From: DATLLJ01 sp965229885
Lineage (GTDB): Bacteria > Acidobacteriota > Vicinamibacteria > Vicinamibacterales > CAVVIG01
Reading direction: 5' to 3'
Length of the DNA: 64,000 nt
NCBI GenBank assembly: GCA_965229885.1
Contig: CBDDJX010000003.1
Coordinates: forward strand, 1,922,001-1,986,000
Shown: positions 18,028-26,622 of the stretch, one piece after another
How the letters are laid out: the number at the start of each line of letters is the position of its first letter
Position numbering within the stretch: the first letter of the stretch is position 1
Position numbers and translations under genes: made by a program
The notes under the pieces: model-generated
Databases searched by the model: none
What the model was told of the DNA's origin: nothing
What the model saw: only the letters and a program-made list of their open reading frames with translations

Positions 18028-18531
18028 TCAGCCAGGAGGGGTAATCGTGTCCAGGCCCTCGCGCCAGAGCACAATCGCGTCCTCGACCGGCTTCGTATAG
18101 TACGCGCGGCGCGTGCCGGCCACGGAAAAGCCGAAATGTTCGTACAAGACACGCGCCGGGTCGTTCGATCGCCGCACCTCGAGCGTGGCCCTGGCGGCCC
18201 CCAGCCGGGTGCCTTCGCGGAGCACATGTTGCAGGAGGGCCGTGGCCACGCCTGTCCGACGATGCCTCGGCAGGACGGCCAGGTTATTGATGTGGAGCTC
18301 ATCCACCACCCGCCAGAAGGTGCAGAAGCCCACGACCCGGCGATCCGCACCGCGGGCCAGATAGCAGTAGGAGACGCCCGCGTTCTTGAGCTCGGCGAGA
18401 TACATGTCGTGCGTCCACGGATTGGTGAACGACGCTTCCTCAATCGCAAGGACCGCGTCGAGCTCCGAAGCCGACGTCAGCGGTTCAATAATCCAGCTAC
18501 CCAAGGCGCTTTTCCCGCTCGACTTCGGCAT
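18028..18531 (-). CDS. rimI: Ribosomal protein bS18-type N-alpha-acetyltransferase RimI
   Basis: GNAT acetyltransferase of 167 residues. The acetyl-CoA binding signature is HRRTGVATALLQHVL (Q/RxxGxA), followed by RRSNDPARVLYEHFGFSVAGTRRAYY, which is typical of RimI. ELHINNLAVLP forms the preceding beta strand. Its ATG at 18531 lies inside the 3' end of tsaB (35-bp overlap), a common tsaB-rimI pairing. It probably acetylates ribosomal protein S18 or other N-termini. Confidence 0.9.
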   Translation of the reverse strand: MPKSSGKSALGSWIIEPLTSASELDAVLAIEEASFTNPWTHDMYLAELKNAGVSYCYLARGADRRVVGFCTFWRVVDELHINNLAVLPRHRRTGVATALLQHVLREGTRLGAARATLEVRRSNDPARVLYEHFGFSVAGTRRAYYTKPVEDAIVLWREGLDTITPPG

Positions 18532-19216
18532 CTGGCCGCCGGACGTACAGCGGACGCACGGACGCCGGATCGATCGTGGCCCCTCGCTGCGCGCGTGCGA
18601 CCGCCATTCGACCGATCGCTCCAGCAAGGAGCGGCGCGGACAGCACTTCCCACCCCGTCGCCTGGTGATTCGAGATCGTGTCCCGATAGAGCGCGGCGCC
18701 ATCGCCGACGAATGTCACGGTCGCATCGTGAAGATGGCTGTGCCACCGCGCCAGCGTCGACGCGGGGTCCCCGACGGTCGCGCCTTCCACTTCGGCGAGA
18801 CGTTCCGGCGAGAAGGGCGGAGCATCGATGACGCGGTACAGCGCCGCAAACACCTCGTGGCGGCGGGCGTCCATCCATGCAGCGACGAACGTCCCCGGGG
18901 CGCGGCCGACGCTCTGTGCCAGCGCCTCGAGCGCGGAGACGGCGACGATTCGCTTTCGGGCCGTCAACGCCAGCCCCTGGACGGTCGCGATGCCGAACCG
19001 CAGGCCGGTGAACGATCCAGGCCCCGCCGCAACCGCGAACAGATCGATGCCGCCCGCGGACAATCGATGCGCGTCGGCCAGCGCAATGAGCTCGCCGGGC
19101 AGCCGCTCGGCGTGCGTCCGTGCGGCGTCGCCGCGACGCTCCTCAATGATGTGATCGTCATCGACGAGCGCCACGCTCCCATCGCGCGTCGTCGTATCCA
19201 GCGCCAGCACATGCAT
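18497..19216 (-). CDS. tsaB: tRNA threonylcarbamoyladenosine biosynthesis protein TsaB
   Basis: TsaB is the inactive ASKHA partner that scaffolds TsaD in t6A37 tRNA modification. MHVLALDTTTRDGSVALVDD is the family's N-terminal phosphate-1-like motif, and FAVAAGPGSFTGLRFGIATV is the central signature. Length is 239 residues. It is divergent from mutS with only 17 bp between the two start codons, and TAGTCT lies five bases before its ATG. It ends at TAG, evidence that amber is an ordinary stop here. Confidence 0.93.
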   Translation of the reverse strand: MHVLALDTTTRDGSVALVDDDHIIEERRGDAARTHAERLPGELIALADAHRLSAGGIDLFAVAAGPGSFTGLRFGIATVQGLALTARKRIVAVSALEALAQSVGRAPGTFVAAWMDARRHEVFAALYRVIDAPPFSPERLAEVEGATVGDPASTLARWHSHLHDATVTFVGDGAALYRDTISNHQATGWEVLSAPLLAGAIGRMAVARAQRGATIDPASVRPLYVRRPDAEVEREKRLG

Positions 19217-19220
19217 GCGT

Positions 19221-19227
19221 TAGACTA
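19221..19227. promoter_or_regulatory. Symmetric -10 box TAGACTA shared by tsaB and mutS
   Basis: TAGACT reads toward mutS with seven bases before its ATG; TAGTCT reads toward tsaB with five bases before its ATG. The whole region between the genes is 17 bp, so both promoters must share this box and both messages would lack leaders. TANNNTA is the symmetric form expected for a bidirectional -10 element. Confidence 0.6.
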
Positions 19228-19233
19228 CACAAT

Positions 19234-21846
19234 ATGTCAACGTCGGCGACGCCGGCGATGCGGCAGTACCTGGACGCCAAGCAGCAGTACCGCGACGCCA
19301 TTCTGTTGTTCCGTATGGGCGACTTCTATGAAATGTTCTACGAAGACGCCCTGACTGCCTCGCGAGCGCTCGAGTTGACCCTCACGTCGCGATCCAAGGA
19401 TGCGAATGGCGGCGGCATCCCGATGTGCGGTGTGCCATTTCACGCCGTCGACGGGTACATTACCCGGCTCGTCAAGAAGGGGTTTCGCGTTGCCATCTGC
19501 GATCAGGTCGAGGATCCGCGCAAAGCCAAGGGGCTGGTCAAGCGCGAAGTCGTCCGGGTCGTCTCGCCTGGCACGCTGACCGATACGAATTACCTCGACG
19601 CCCGCGAGCCCGCATACCTCATGGCGGTGTTCCCGGCGGATGGTGCCTTCGGTGCCGCCCTTCTGGATCTCTCCACCGGCGATTTTTCTGCGGCCGAATA
19701 CCACGGCGCGGACGGCGGGGCCGCACTGGCCGACGAAATCGCGGTCCTTAAGCCGCGCGAGATGATCGTGCCGGCCGACATCGACAGCCCCGCGATCGCG
19801 GCGTTGGCGGTCCCCGTTACGCCGGTCGACGCGTGGACGTTCGATGGCGAGTCCGCGCGCCGCGCGCTCCTCGACCAGCTCCGGACGGGTGGCCTCGAGG
19901 GGTTTGGACTGGAGGGACGGCACGCTGCGGTCGCGGCCGCCGGAGCGCTCGTCCACCATCTGCGGACCACGCAGAAACTCGACCTCGCCCACGTGCGCGC
20001 CATCCGGTACCGGGCGCGCCGCGACACGCTGCTCATCGATCCGACGACGCTCAAGCACCTCGAGATCGTCGAAGGCTCCGAGGGCGGACGCAGGGGGTCG
20101 CTGCTCGACGAGCTCGATCGGACGGTCACCTCCATCGGCAGTCGGCTCCTCAGGTCGTGGCTGCTCGGCCCACTCGTCGCCCTCGAGCCGATTCGCGACC
20201 GGCTCGACGCGGTCGAGGAGGTGGCGTTCCGGACGATCGAGCGCGGCAAGTTCCGCGAGACCCTCAAGGCGGTCCAGGATCTCGATCGGCTCGTCGCTCG
20301 CGCCGCGCTGGGCACCGCCGGCCCGCGCGATTTTCTCGGCTTGAAGCAGTCGCTGACGGTGATCCCCCGCGTCCGCGCGCTGCTCGGCGAGCTGCAGGCC
20401 CCGCTGGTCTGCTTGCTCGTCTCGGAGCTCGACGACCTCGTCGACGTACGGGACGCGATCGAGCGCACCATCCTGGACGACGCGCCGGCGTTCGCCCGCG
20501 ACGGCGGGGTCATCCGGGACGGCGTGGATACCGGGCTCGACGAGCTGCGCGCCATCAGCCGGTCGGGGAAGCAGGTCATCGCCGAGATGGAGACCCGCGA
20601 GCGCGCGCGCACGGGGATTTCGTCGCTGAAGGTTCGCTACAACCGCGTGTTCGGGTACTACATCGAGATCTCGAAGTCGAACCTGGGCGCGGTGCCGCCC
20701 GATTATCACCGCAAGCAGACCATTGCCGGCGGCGAGCGCTTCATCACGCCGGCGCTAAAGGAGTACGAAGAGAAAGTCCTCGGCGCCGACGAACGCATCC
20801 TTGAACGGGAGCTCGAGCTGTTCGAACAGCTGCGATGCGCGGTCACTGCCGAGGCGGCGAGAATCCAGGCGACCTCGCGCGCGCTCGCCGCGCTCGACGT
20901 GCTCGCGGCGCTCGCCGAAGCCGCCGCCTCGAACAACTACACCAAGCCCCACGTGCACGACGGTGACGACTTCGTGGTGGCCGATGCGCGCCATCCAGTC
21001 GTCGAGCGTCGGACCGCCTCCGCCGGCGAGCCGTTCGTCCCGAACGACGTCCACCTCAACGCCACGACGTCGCAGCTCGTGATTCTGACGGGCCCGAACA
21101 TGGGCGGCAAGTCGACCTATCTGCGCCAGACGGCGCTTCTCGCCATCATGGCGCAGTCCGGCTCGTTCGTGCCCGCCCGCGAAGCGAAGATTCCGCTCGT
21201 GGATCGCATCTTCGCGCGTGTGGGCGCGTCGGACAACATCGCGCGCGGCCACTCGACGTTCATGATCGAGATGCAGGAGACCGCTAGCATCCTGCACAAC
21301 GCGACGTCCCGCAGCCTCGTCGTGCTCGACGAGATCGGCCGCGGCACGGCGACCTTTGACGGCCTGAGCATCGCGTGGGCGGTCGCCGAGTATCTCGCGA
21401 CCAATCCGGCGGCGAGGCCGAGGACGTTGTTCGCCACCCACTACCACGAGCTCACCGACCTGGCCGACGCCACGCCAGGCGTCGTCAACTTTCACGTCGC
21501 CGCCCGCGAGTGGAAGGACGAGATCGTCTTCCTGCGAAAAATCGTGCCGGGCCGGTCCGATCGCAGCTATGGCATCCAGGTGGCGCGTCTCGCCGGCCTG
21601 CCGCGCACGGTCATCGATCGCGCACGAGAGATTCTCGGGGCACTCGAGCGCGACGAGCTGACCCGCGGCGGCCGCCCTTCCGTCAGCGGCACGACCACGG
21701 ACCCGCAGCGGCAGCTCGGGCTGTTTCAGAGGCAGCCGGCCGACGATCGCCTGCGCGAACGACTGTCCGCGCTCGACGTCGATCGGATCACGCCGATCGA
21801 CGCGCTCGCGCTGCTGGCGGATCTCAAGAGGGACGCGCAGCGATGA
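19234..21846 (+). CDS. mutS: DNA mismatch repair protein MutS
   Basis: Mismatch-recognising ATPase, 870 residues. Domain I starts QYLDAKQQYRDAILLFRMGDFYEMFYEDA, with the Phe-x-Glu mismatch reader preserved as GDFYEMF. Domain V has the Walker A GPNMGGKSTYLRQ (about residue 620), then STFMIEMQETASIL, VVLDEIGRGTATFDG (Walker B) and THYHELTDLA. C-terminal residues contain a short beta-clamp-like QRQLGLF. The gene ends at TGATG, overlapping the next start by four bases. Confidence 0.97.
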   Translation: MSTSATPAMRQYLDAKQQYRDAILLFRMGDFYEMFYEDALTASRALELTLTSRSKDANGGGIPMCGVPFHAVDGYITRLVKKGFRVAICDQVEDPRKAKGLVKREVVRVVSPGTLTDTNYLDAREPAYLMAVFPADGAFGAALLDLSTGDFSAAEYHGADGGAALADEIAVLKPREMIVPADIDSPAIAALAVPVTPVDAWTFDGESARRALLDQLRTGGLEGFGLEGRHAAVAAAGALVHHLRTTQKLDLAHVRAIRYRARRDTLLIDPTTLKHLEIVEGSEGGRRGSLLDELDRTVTSIGSRLLRSWLLGPLVALEPIRDRLDAVEEVAFRTIERGKFRETLKAVQDLDRLVARAALGTAGPRDFLGLKQSLTVIPRVRALLGELQAPLVCLLVSELDDLVDVRDAIERTILDDAPAFARDGGVIRDGVDTGLDELRAISRSGKQVIAEMETRERARTGISSLKVRYNRVFGYYIEISKSNLGAVPPDYHRKQTIAGGERFITPALKEYEEKVLGADERILERELELFEQLRCAVTAEAARIQATSRALAALDVLAALAEAAASNNYTKPHVHDGDDFVVADARHPVVERRTASAGEPFVPNDVHLNATTSQLVILTGPNMGGKSTYLRQTALLAIMAQSGSFVPAREAKIPLVDRIFARVGASDNIARGHSTFMIEMQETASILHNATSRSLVVLDEIGRGTATFDGLSIAWAVAEYLATNPAARPRTLFATHYHELTDLADATPGVVNFHVAAREWKDEIVFLRKIVPGRSDRSYGIQVARLAGLPRTVIDRAREILGALERDELTRGGRPSVSGTTTDPQRQLGLFQRQPADDRLRERLSALDVDRITPIDALALLADLKRDAQR

Positions 21847-23372
21847 TCCGCCGCCTGGCCTGCACGGTCCTCCTGCTGGCGTGCTCCGCCTGCCTCCGCG
21901 GCCCGACGCCGGATCCGAACGTCCTCGTCCTTGCGATGCCGAGCGGCCCCAATAATCTCGATCCCAGCATTGGGCTCGACGACGCGTCGCAGAAGATCCA
22001 CGCGCTGATCTTCGACAATCTGATGGAACTCGACGACCACATACGTGTGACGCCGAAGCTCGCCGAGCGCCTGGATCACCCGACACCGACGACTTACCTC
22101 GTCACGCTCAAACAGGGGGTGCGCTTTCACGACGGGCACGAGCTGACATCGGCGGATGTCGTCTACACGTTCAGGAGCTTTCTGGATCCCGAGTTCGTGT
22201 CCGGGCGCAAGGGCGGCTACCGCGAGCTTCATGCAGTCGACGCGACCGGCCGGCACACCGTGGTCTTCACCCTCGACAAGCCTTTCACGTCGTTTCCGAT
22301 CAATCTCATCATGCCAATCGTTCCGGCCGGAGCCGCCACGACGCTCTCCCGGCAGCCGGTGGGCACCGGACCTTACCGGTTTGTCCGCTACGGCGTGGAC
22401 GATCGCCTCGAGCTCGAATCCTTCAACGAATATTTCGGCGGCCGGCCGCGCAACGACGGACTGATCCTCAAGATTGTCCCCGACGATCTCATGCGCGGGC
22501 TCGAGTTGCGGAAGGGGACGACGGACCTGGTCATCAACGATCTGACCCCGGACATCGCCTAGCAGCTCAAAAAGAGCGGCGGGCTGCAAATGGTCGAATC
22601 GCCTGGCGTCGATTACCAGTACCTCGGGCTCAATCTGCGGGATCCCGTGTTGAAGGACGTCCGCGTCCGCCAGGCTCTCGCGTACGCGATCGATACGCGC
22701 GCGATTATCGAGTATCTGCGACGCGGCCTCGCCACGCCCGCGACAGGCCTTCTGCCCCGCCAGTCCTGGGTGGTGGCTCCAGACCTGCACGCGTATCCGC
22801 ACGATCCCGATCGCGCCCGCGCCCTTCTTGACGAAGCGGGCTATCGCGATCCGGACGGAGACGGTCCGGAGCCCCGCCTGCGGCTGAACCTCAAAATCTC
22901 GAACGCGCAGGAGTTCGACCGGCTACAGGCGTCGGTGATTCAGCAGAACCTGCGCGAGGTCGGGATCGACCTCGACGTGCGCACCTACGAGTTCGCGACG
23001 CTGTTTGCCGACGTCCTCAAGGGCACCTTCCAGATGTACGTGCTGCAGTGGACAGCCGGTTCGCTGGCCGACCCGGATATTCTCCGGCGGGTGTTTCACT
23101 CAGCACAGGCGCCGCCCGAAGGCTTCAACCGCGGCCACTTCAGCGATCTGCGCGTCGACGCACTGCTCGACGAAGGCGCCTCGTCGACTGACGAGGCGCA
23201 CCGGCTGGAGCTGTTTCAGTAGGTCCAACGCCTGGTCGCCTTCGAACTGCCGTACATCAGCCTCTGGAACAAGACCAACTTCATCGTCGCGCAGCAATCG
23301 CTCACCGGCGTGTGCGTCTCCACGCTGGGCGATTTGCGGTTTCTCAAAGACGTCGCGCGGACCCACGACTGA
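21843..23372 (+). pseudogene. Peptide/oligopeptide ABC transporter substrate-binding lipoprotein with two in-frame TAG codons
   Basis: Reading through gives a full SBP family 5 protein of about 509 codons. The signal and lipobox are LLLACSAC; then come PSGPNNLDPSIGLDDAS, VRFHDGHELTSADVVYTFRS, GTGPYRF, and later LNLRDPVLKDVRVRQALAYA and LLPRQSWV. TAG at 22560-22562 and TAG at 23220-23222 interrupt an otherwise perfectly conserved frame; both sit beside CAG codons (IA-stop-QLKK and LFQ-stop-VQRL), where Gln is plausible. Each is one C-to-T change from CAG. The gene overlaps mutS by four bases. Truncation, readthrough and assembly error all remain possible; no permease genes are adjacent. Confidence 0.82.
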
Positions 23373-23383
23373 CGACCACCGGC

Positions 23384-23389
23384 TATAAT
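23384..23389 (+). promoter_or_regulatory. Consensus -10 box TATAAT before the deoxyhypusine-synthase-like gene
   Basis: A perfect TATAAT ends nine bases before the ATG at 23399, so transcription should start at or a few bases before the start codon. No Shine-Dalgarno sequence is present in the gap. The -35 region is not convincing. Confidence 0.5.
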
Positions 23390-23398
23390 GTTCGCCGC

Positions 23399-24487
23399 AT
23401 GACGAAGAAGACGTCGCACTTCCTGCAGACGCCGATCGAGCCGTTCGTGGTCGAAGCGGGCCTCACGGCCGATCAGATCGTCGGCCGCATGGAGCGGATT
23501 TCCTTCCAGGGCCGCAACCTGGCCACCGCGCATCGCGTCTGGCAGAAGATGCTGGAAGACAATGTGACGATCTTCCTCGGCATGGCGGGCGCACTCTCCG
23601 CCGGTGGCCTCCGGCTCGTCGTCGCCCACCTGATTCAGTACCGGTACGTCGATTGCCTCGTCTCGACGGGCGCCAATCTGTATCACGATCTTCACGAAAC
23701 CCGCGGACAGCGGCACTACGTCGGATCGCCCCACGCCGACGATGCGGCGCTGGCTGAGGGCCGCATCGATCGCGTGTACGACACGTACGCCAGCGAGGAA
23801 GAATTCTGCGAGAACGACCACTGGATTGCGGCGTACGCCGCGACGCTCGACGAGCGGCCCTACACGTCGCGCGAGTTTCTGTATCTGCTCGGTGGGCATC
23901 TCTGGAACACAACCGGCGCGAATGGCATCCTCACCGCTGCCTACCGCGCAAACGTGCCCATTTTCTGCCCCGCCATCGCTGATTCCTCGATCGGGATGGG
24001 CCTGTCGCAGGCGCGCCAGATCAAAGCCGGCGCCGGCCACATCGACATCATCGGCGACATCGTCGAGTCGGCCAACCTGGTCATCCGACGGCCGCGGACA
24101 GCTTCCGTCGTGCTCGGCGGCGGCACGCCGAAGAACTTTATCAACCAGGCGAGCGTGCAGGCCGAGTTCTACAGTTCCGAGGTCGGCGGCCACCGCTACG
24201 CGCTTCAGATCGTCACCGACGTCCCGCATTTCGGGGGGGCCTCCGGCTCGACGCTCGAGGAAGCGCGGAGCTGGGGCAAGCTGGCGACCGACGCCCTGCA
24301 GGTCTCGGTGCAGGCCGACGCGACGATCGCGCTGCCGCTTCTGGCGAGCGCGCTGGCGACGACAGCGCCGCCGCTGCTCGCCCGCCGCAAAGCGCCGGCG
24401 TTCACCCTGGCCTCGCGCGTCATGACCATCGATGGCCTGACTGTCCCGTCAGATCGCTTCGAGGAAGTGAATGAACCTGCCGTTTGA
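23399..24487 (+). CDS. Deoxyhypusine synthase family protein (bacterial; probably homospermidine synthase-like)
   Basis: A 362-residue NAD-dependent enzyme of the deoxyhypusine synthase family, which transfers an aminobutyl group from spermidine to a lysine or free diamine. Family blocks seen are FLGMAGALSAGGLR, VDCLVSTGANLYHDLHE, GANGILTAAYRANVPIFCPA and the active-site segment LGGGTPKNFINQ with the catalytic Lys at about residue 245. Bacteria usually lack hypusine, so the likely acceptor is putrescine or an unknown target; that is inference. It overlaps the agmatinase gene by 17 bp, placing both in polyamine metabolism. Confidence 0.88.
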   Translation: MTKKTSHFLQTPIEPFVVEAGLTADQIVGRMERISFQGRNLATAHRVWQKMLEDNVTIFLGMAGALSAGGLRLVVAHLIQYRYVDCLVSTGANLYHDLHETRGQRHYVGSPHADDAALAEGRIDRVYDTYASEEEFCENDHWIAAYAATLDERPYTSREFLYLLGGHLWNTTGANGILTAAYRANVPIFCPAIADSSIGMGLSQARQIKAGAGHIDIIGDIVESANLVIRRPRTASVVLGGGTPKNFINQASVQAEFYSSEVGGHRYALQIVTDVPHFGGASGSTLEEARSWGKLATDALQVSVQADATIALPLLASALATTAPPLLARRKAPAFTLASRVMTIDGLTVPSDRFEEVNEPAV

Positions 24488-25376
24488 GTATGACCGGCTC
24501 GCTTTGGGCGAGTTCGGCGGAACCACCCCCACCACGACCGATTTCGAACACGCCCGCGTCGTCATCCTTCCGGTGCCGCTCGATCGGACGACGTCGTACG
24601 TGCCAGGCACGCGTAACGGGCCGCACGAGATTCTGGCCGCCTCGTCCCACATGGAGCTGTGGGACGAGGAAACCGAGACCGACGTCCACTGCATCGGCAT
24701 TTTCACGCTGCCGGAGATGGAGTTCCCGTTCGCGACGATGGACGAGGTGATCCAGGAGATCCAGCGGGTCGCGACCGAGATCGTCTCGCGTGGCAAGTTC
24801 CCGGTGGTGCTCGGTGGCGAACACTCGATTACCGGGCCGGTCGTCGCCGCGATGGCGTCGACGTACCCGGGACTTTCCGTGCTTCAGATCGATGCCCACG
24901 CCGACCTGCGCGAGACGTACATGGGCAGCCCGCATAATCACGCATGCGTGATGCGGCGCGTCCTCGAGTATGCGCGAGCCGCCCAGGTCGGCATCCGCAG
25001 CCTGTCGTCGGAAGAAGCGGCCGCCGTGCCGACGCTGCCGACCGAGATGTTCTACGATTTCAACATGCGGCAGCACGAGAACTGGATCGAGCGCGTCGTC
25101 GACTCGCTCGGCGAAACGGTGTACATCACGATCGACTGCGATGGTTTCGATCCGGCGATCATGCCGGCGACCGGCACCCCGGAGCCTGGCGGGCTGACAT
25201 GGTACGAGGCGATCACGCTGCTCCGCCGCGTGATCGAATCACGCCGCGTGGTCGGCTGCGACATCGTCGAGCTCTGCCCTCTACCAGGCAACGTCGCCCC
25301 GAACTTCCTCTGCGCGAAGCTGATCTACAAGATCCTCGCGTATCGGTTTGGTCGTGACGTGGGTCGCCGGGACTAG
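24471..25376 (+). CDS. speB: Agmatinase/arginase family ureohydrolase
   Basis: Binuclear manganese ureohydrolase of 301 residues, expected to convert agmatine to putrescine and urea. The metal ligands are present: GGEHSITGP (about residue 117), DAHADLRETYMG (about 140) and DCDGFDPAIMPATGTPEPGG (about 221). GDIVE-type VGCDIVELCP is also conserved. It overlaps the upstream deoxyhypusine-synthase-like gene, so putrescine made here could be the aminobutyl acceptor of that enzyme. No arginine decarboxylase lies in the window. Choosing agmatinase over arginase rests on context. Confidence 0.9.
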   Translation: MNLPFEYDRLALGEFGGTTPTTTDFEHARVVILPVPLDRTTSYVPGTRNGPHEILAASSHMELWDEETETDVHCIGIFTLPEMEFPFATMDEVIQEIQRVATEIVSRGKFPVVLGGEHSITGPVVAAMASTYPGLSVLQIDAHADLRETYMGSPHNHACVMRRVLEYARAAQVGIRSLSSEEAAAVPTLPTEMFYDFNMRQHENWIERVVDSLGETVYITIDCDGFDPAIMPATGTPEPGGLTWYEAITLLRRVIESRRVVGCDIVELCPLPGNVAPNFLCAKLIYKILAYRFGRDVGRRD

Positions 25377-26089
25377 AAAGCCCCGAGTTCCTTCTTCGCA
25401 TCCGTGCTGAACGCGGAATCGGGATGCTCCTCGACGATGCGCTTGAAGGTCTGCTGGGCGTCTGCGTTCTTGCCCGAGTCGCGGTAAGCCAGTCCGAGCT
25501 GCATCAGGAGCCCGTCGACCGGCAGCGTTCCGTCCTTGCGCTGCGCGAGCTCCTTGAACGTGTCAATCGCCTGATCGTACTTGCCGCTCCGCGCCTGCGC
25601 CTCGGCTAGTCCGAGCCGGGCCATCTGCCCGTAAATGCGGTCGCCAGCGCGGTCGACGACCTGTTGATACGTCGTGGCGGCCTGCGCGGCATTGCCCAGC
25701 CCCATCTCGGTGACCGCCTGACGATACCGCGCGAAGATGCCGGCCTCGCGATCCGGATGCGCATCGGCGGCCGCCTTGAACTTGGCGAGCGCCGCCTCCA
25801 AGCGTGCGCGGTCGGTGGGAAAACTGGGACCGGCGCCTGGTGTGCCGGGGGCGATCGGGGCACCCACCCGGGTCTGGGCGACTGCGAGTGCCTCGGCCAG
25901 CACCGCCTCCGCACGTGAGTCGATGCGACCGCGCCACGCCACGTAGCCCAGCACGGCGGCGCCGACGATCACGATCGCGGCGATCGCCACTGTGGCTTCG
26001 CGCTTCCGCATCCCAACCGCCTCGCGCGCCTGCCGCGCGAGGCGGTTGAGTTCGTTTCCCTTGAGATGATGCCGCTCGGTGCGCTTCAT
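25373..26089 (-). CDS. Membrane-anchored tetratricopeptide protein (YfgM-like)
   Basis: A 238-residue protein with a basic cytoplasmic N-terminus (MKRTERHHLKGNELNRLARQ) and one membrane span at about residues 35-55 (AIAAIVIVGAAVLGYVAW). TPR repeats follow, such as AVTEMGLGNAAQAATTYQQV, AEAQARSGKYDQAIDTFKEL and AYRDSGKNADAQQTFKRIVE. This is the YfgM/ancillary SecYEG chaperone-like layout; the actual partner is unknown. TATGAT lies nine bases before the ATG. It converges with the agmatinase gene, overlapping by four bases. An upstream in-frame extension reads through tRNA-Arg and is not real. Confidence 0.8.
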   Translation of the reverse strand: MKRTERHHLKGNELNRLARQAREAVGMRKREATVAIAAIVIVGAAVLGYVAWRGRIDSRAEAVLAEALAVAQTRVGAPIAPGTPGAGPSFPTDRARLEAALAKFKAAADAHPDREAGIFARYRQAVTEMGLGNAAQAATTYQQVVDRAGDRIYGQMARLGLAEAQARSGKYDQAIDTFKELAQRKDGTLPVDGLLMQLGLAYRDSGKNADAQQTFKRIVEEHPDSAFSTDAKKELGAF

Positions 26090-26098
26090 GACGAACGA

Positions 26099-26104
26099 AT
26101 CATA
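26099..26104 (-). promoter_or_regulatory. Candidate -10 box TATGAT for the TPR protein gene
   Basis: On the minus strand TATGAT is followed by nine bases and the ATG at 26089. There is no ribosome binding site in the gap, consistent with a leaderless message. Confidence 0.4.
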
Positions 26105-26235
26105 TCGCCTGGAGCTCAGGATGGCCACCTTGCCGTCCCCAGTCCGGCCCGCCTTCGTTCGGTGCGACCATCCGCCGCAAACTTCGGCACGCTCGGCGGC
26201 CTGCCAGCCGCAGCTCGCCGCAGGCGAGCGGAGGG

Positions 26236-26311
26236 TGGCGCGCCCGGCCGGAATTGAACCGGCGGCCCCCCGCTTAGGAGGCGGGTGCTCTATCCGCTGA
26301 GCTACGGGCGC
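26236..26311 (-). tRNA. tRNA-Arg (anticodon CCU), CCA encoded
   Basis: The minus strand folds as a standard cloverleaf. Acceptor GCGCCCG pairs with CGGGCGC; the D arm has GCTC/GAGC; the anticodon stem CCCGC/GCGGG encloses CTCCTAA (anticodon CCT); the T arm is GCCGG-TTCAATT-CCGGC. The discriminator G is followed by an encoded CCA at 26236-26238. It reads AGG codons, which are rare in this high-GC DNA. Confidence 0.95.
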
Positions 26312-26622
26312 AAATGCTAACGCGAAACCGTCAGTGTACCAGAGCACGGGTGACGGCCAGACGCCGGAGCCCGACGAGAAGAAGCTCGACATGAGCTCCG
26401 ATAGACAGCATGGCCGCCCACGATTCGTACTAAGCCACTAACTGGCATCAGCTGGCATAAAGACCCAGGAGGGGACTTTTTGGCTAGCCTTCTGCATTCT
26501 CCTACAGCGTTGAGAAGATCTAGGCTATTTTCACGTCTTCCGGTCCGTTGGCGTACAGACCTGTGCATATGGCTCACAGCTTTGTAATCGCCCGGCCCTG
26601 GAGCTGGATTAAGGACAGAGCG
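26312..26622. other. Intergenic stretch without recognised gene
   Basis: About 310 bp between tRNA-Arg and the lipoprotein gene. No conserved reading frame, RNA gene or repeat was recognised; AAGGA at 26611 serves the downstream gene. Confidence 0.5.

Noticed and set aside
26090..26392. A longer TPR protein starting at 26392
   Set aside because: The extension (PVAQRIEHPPPKRGAAGSIP) is a translation of tRNA-Arg on the minus strand.
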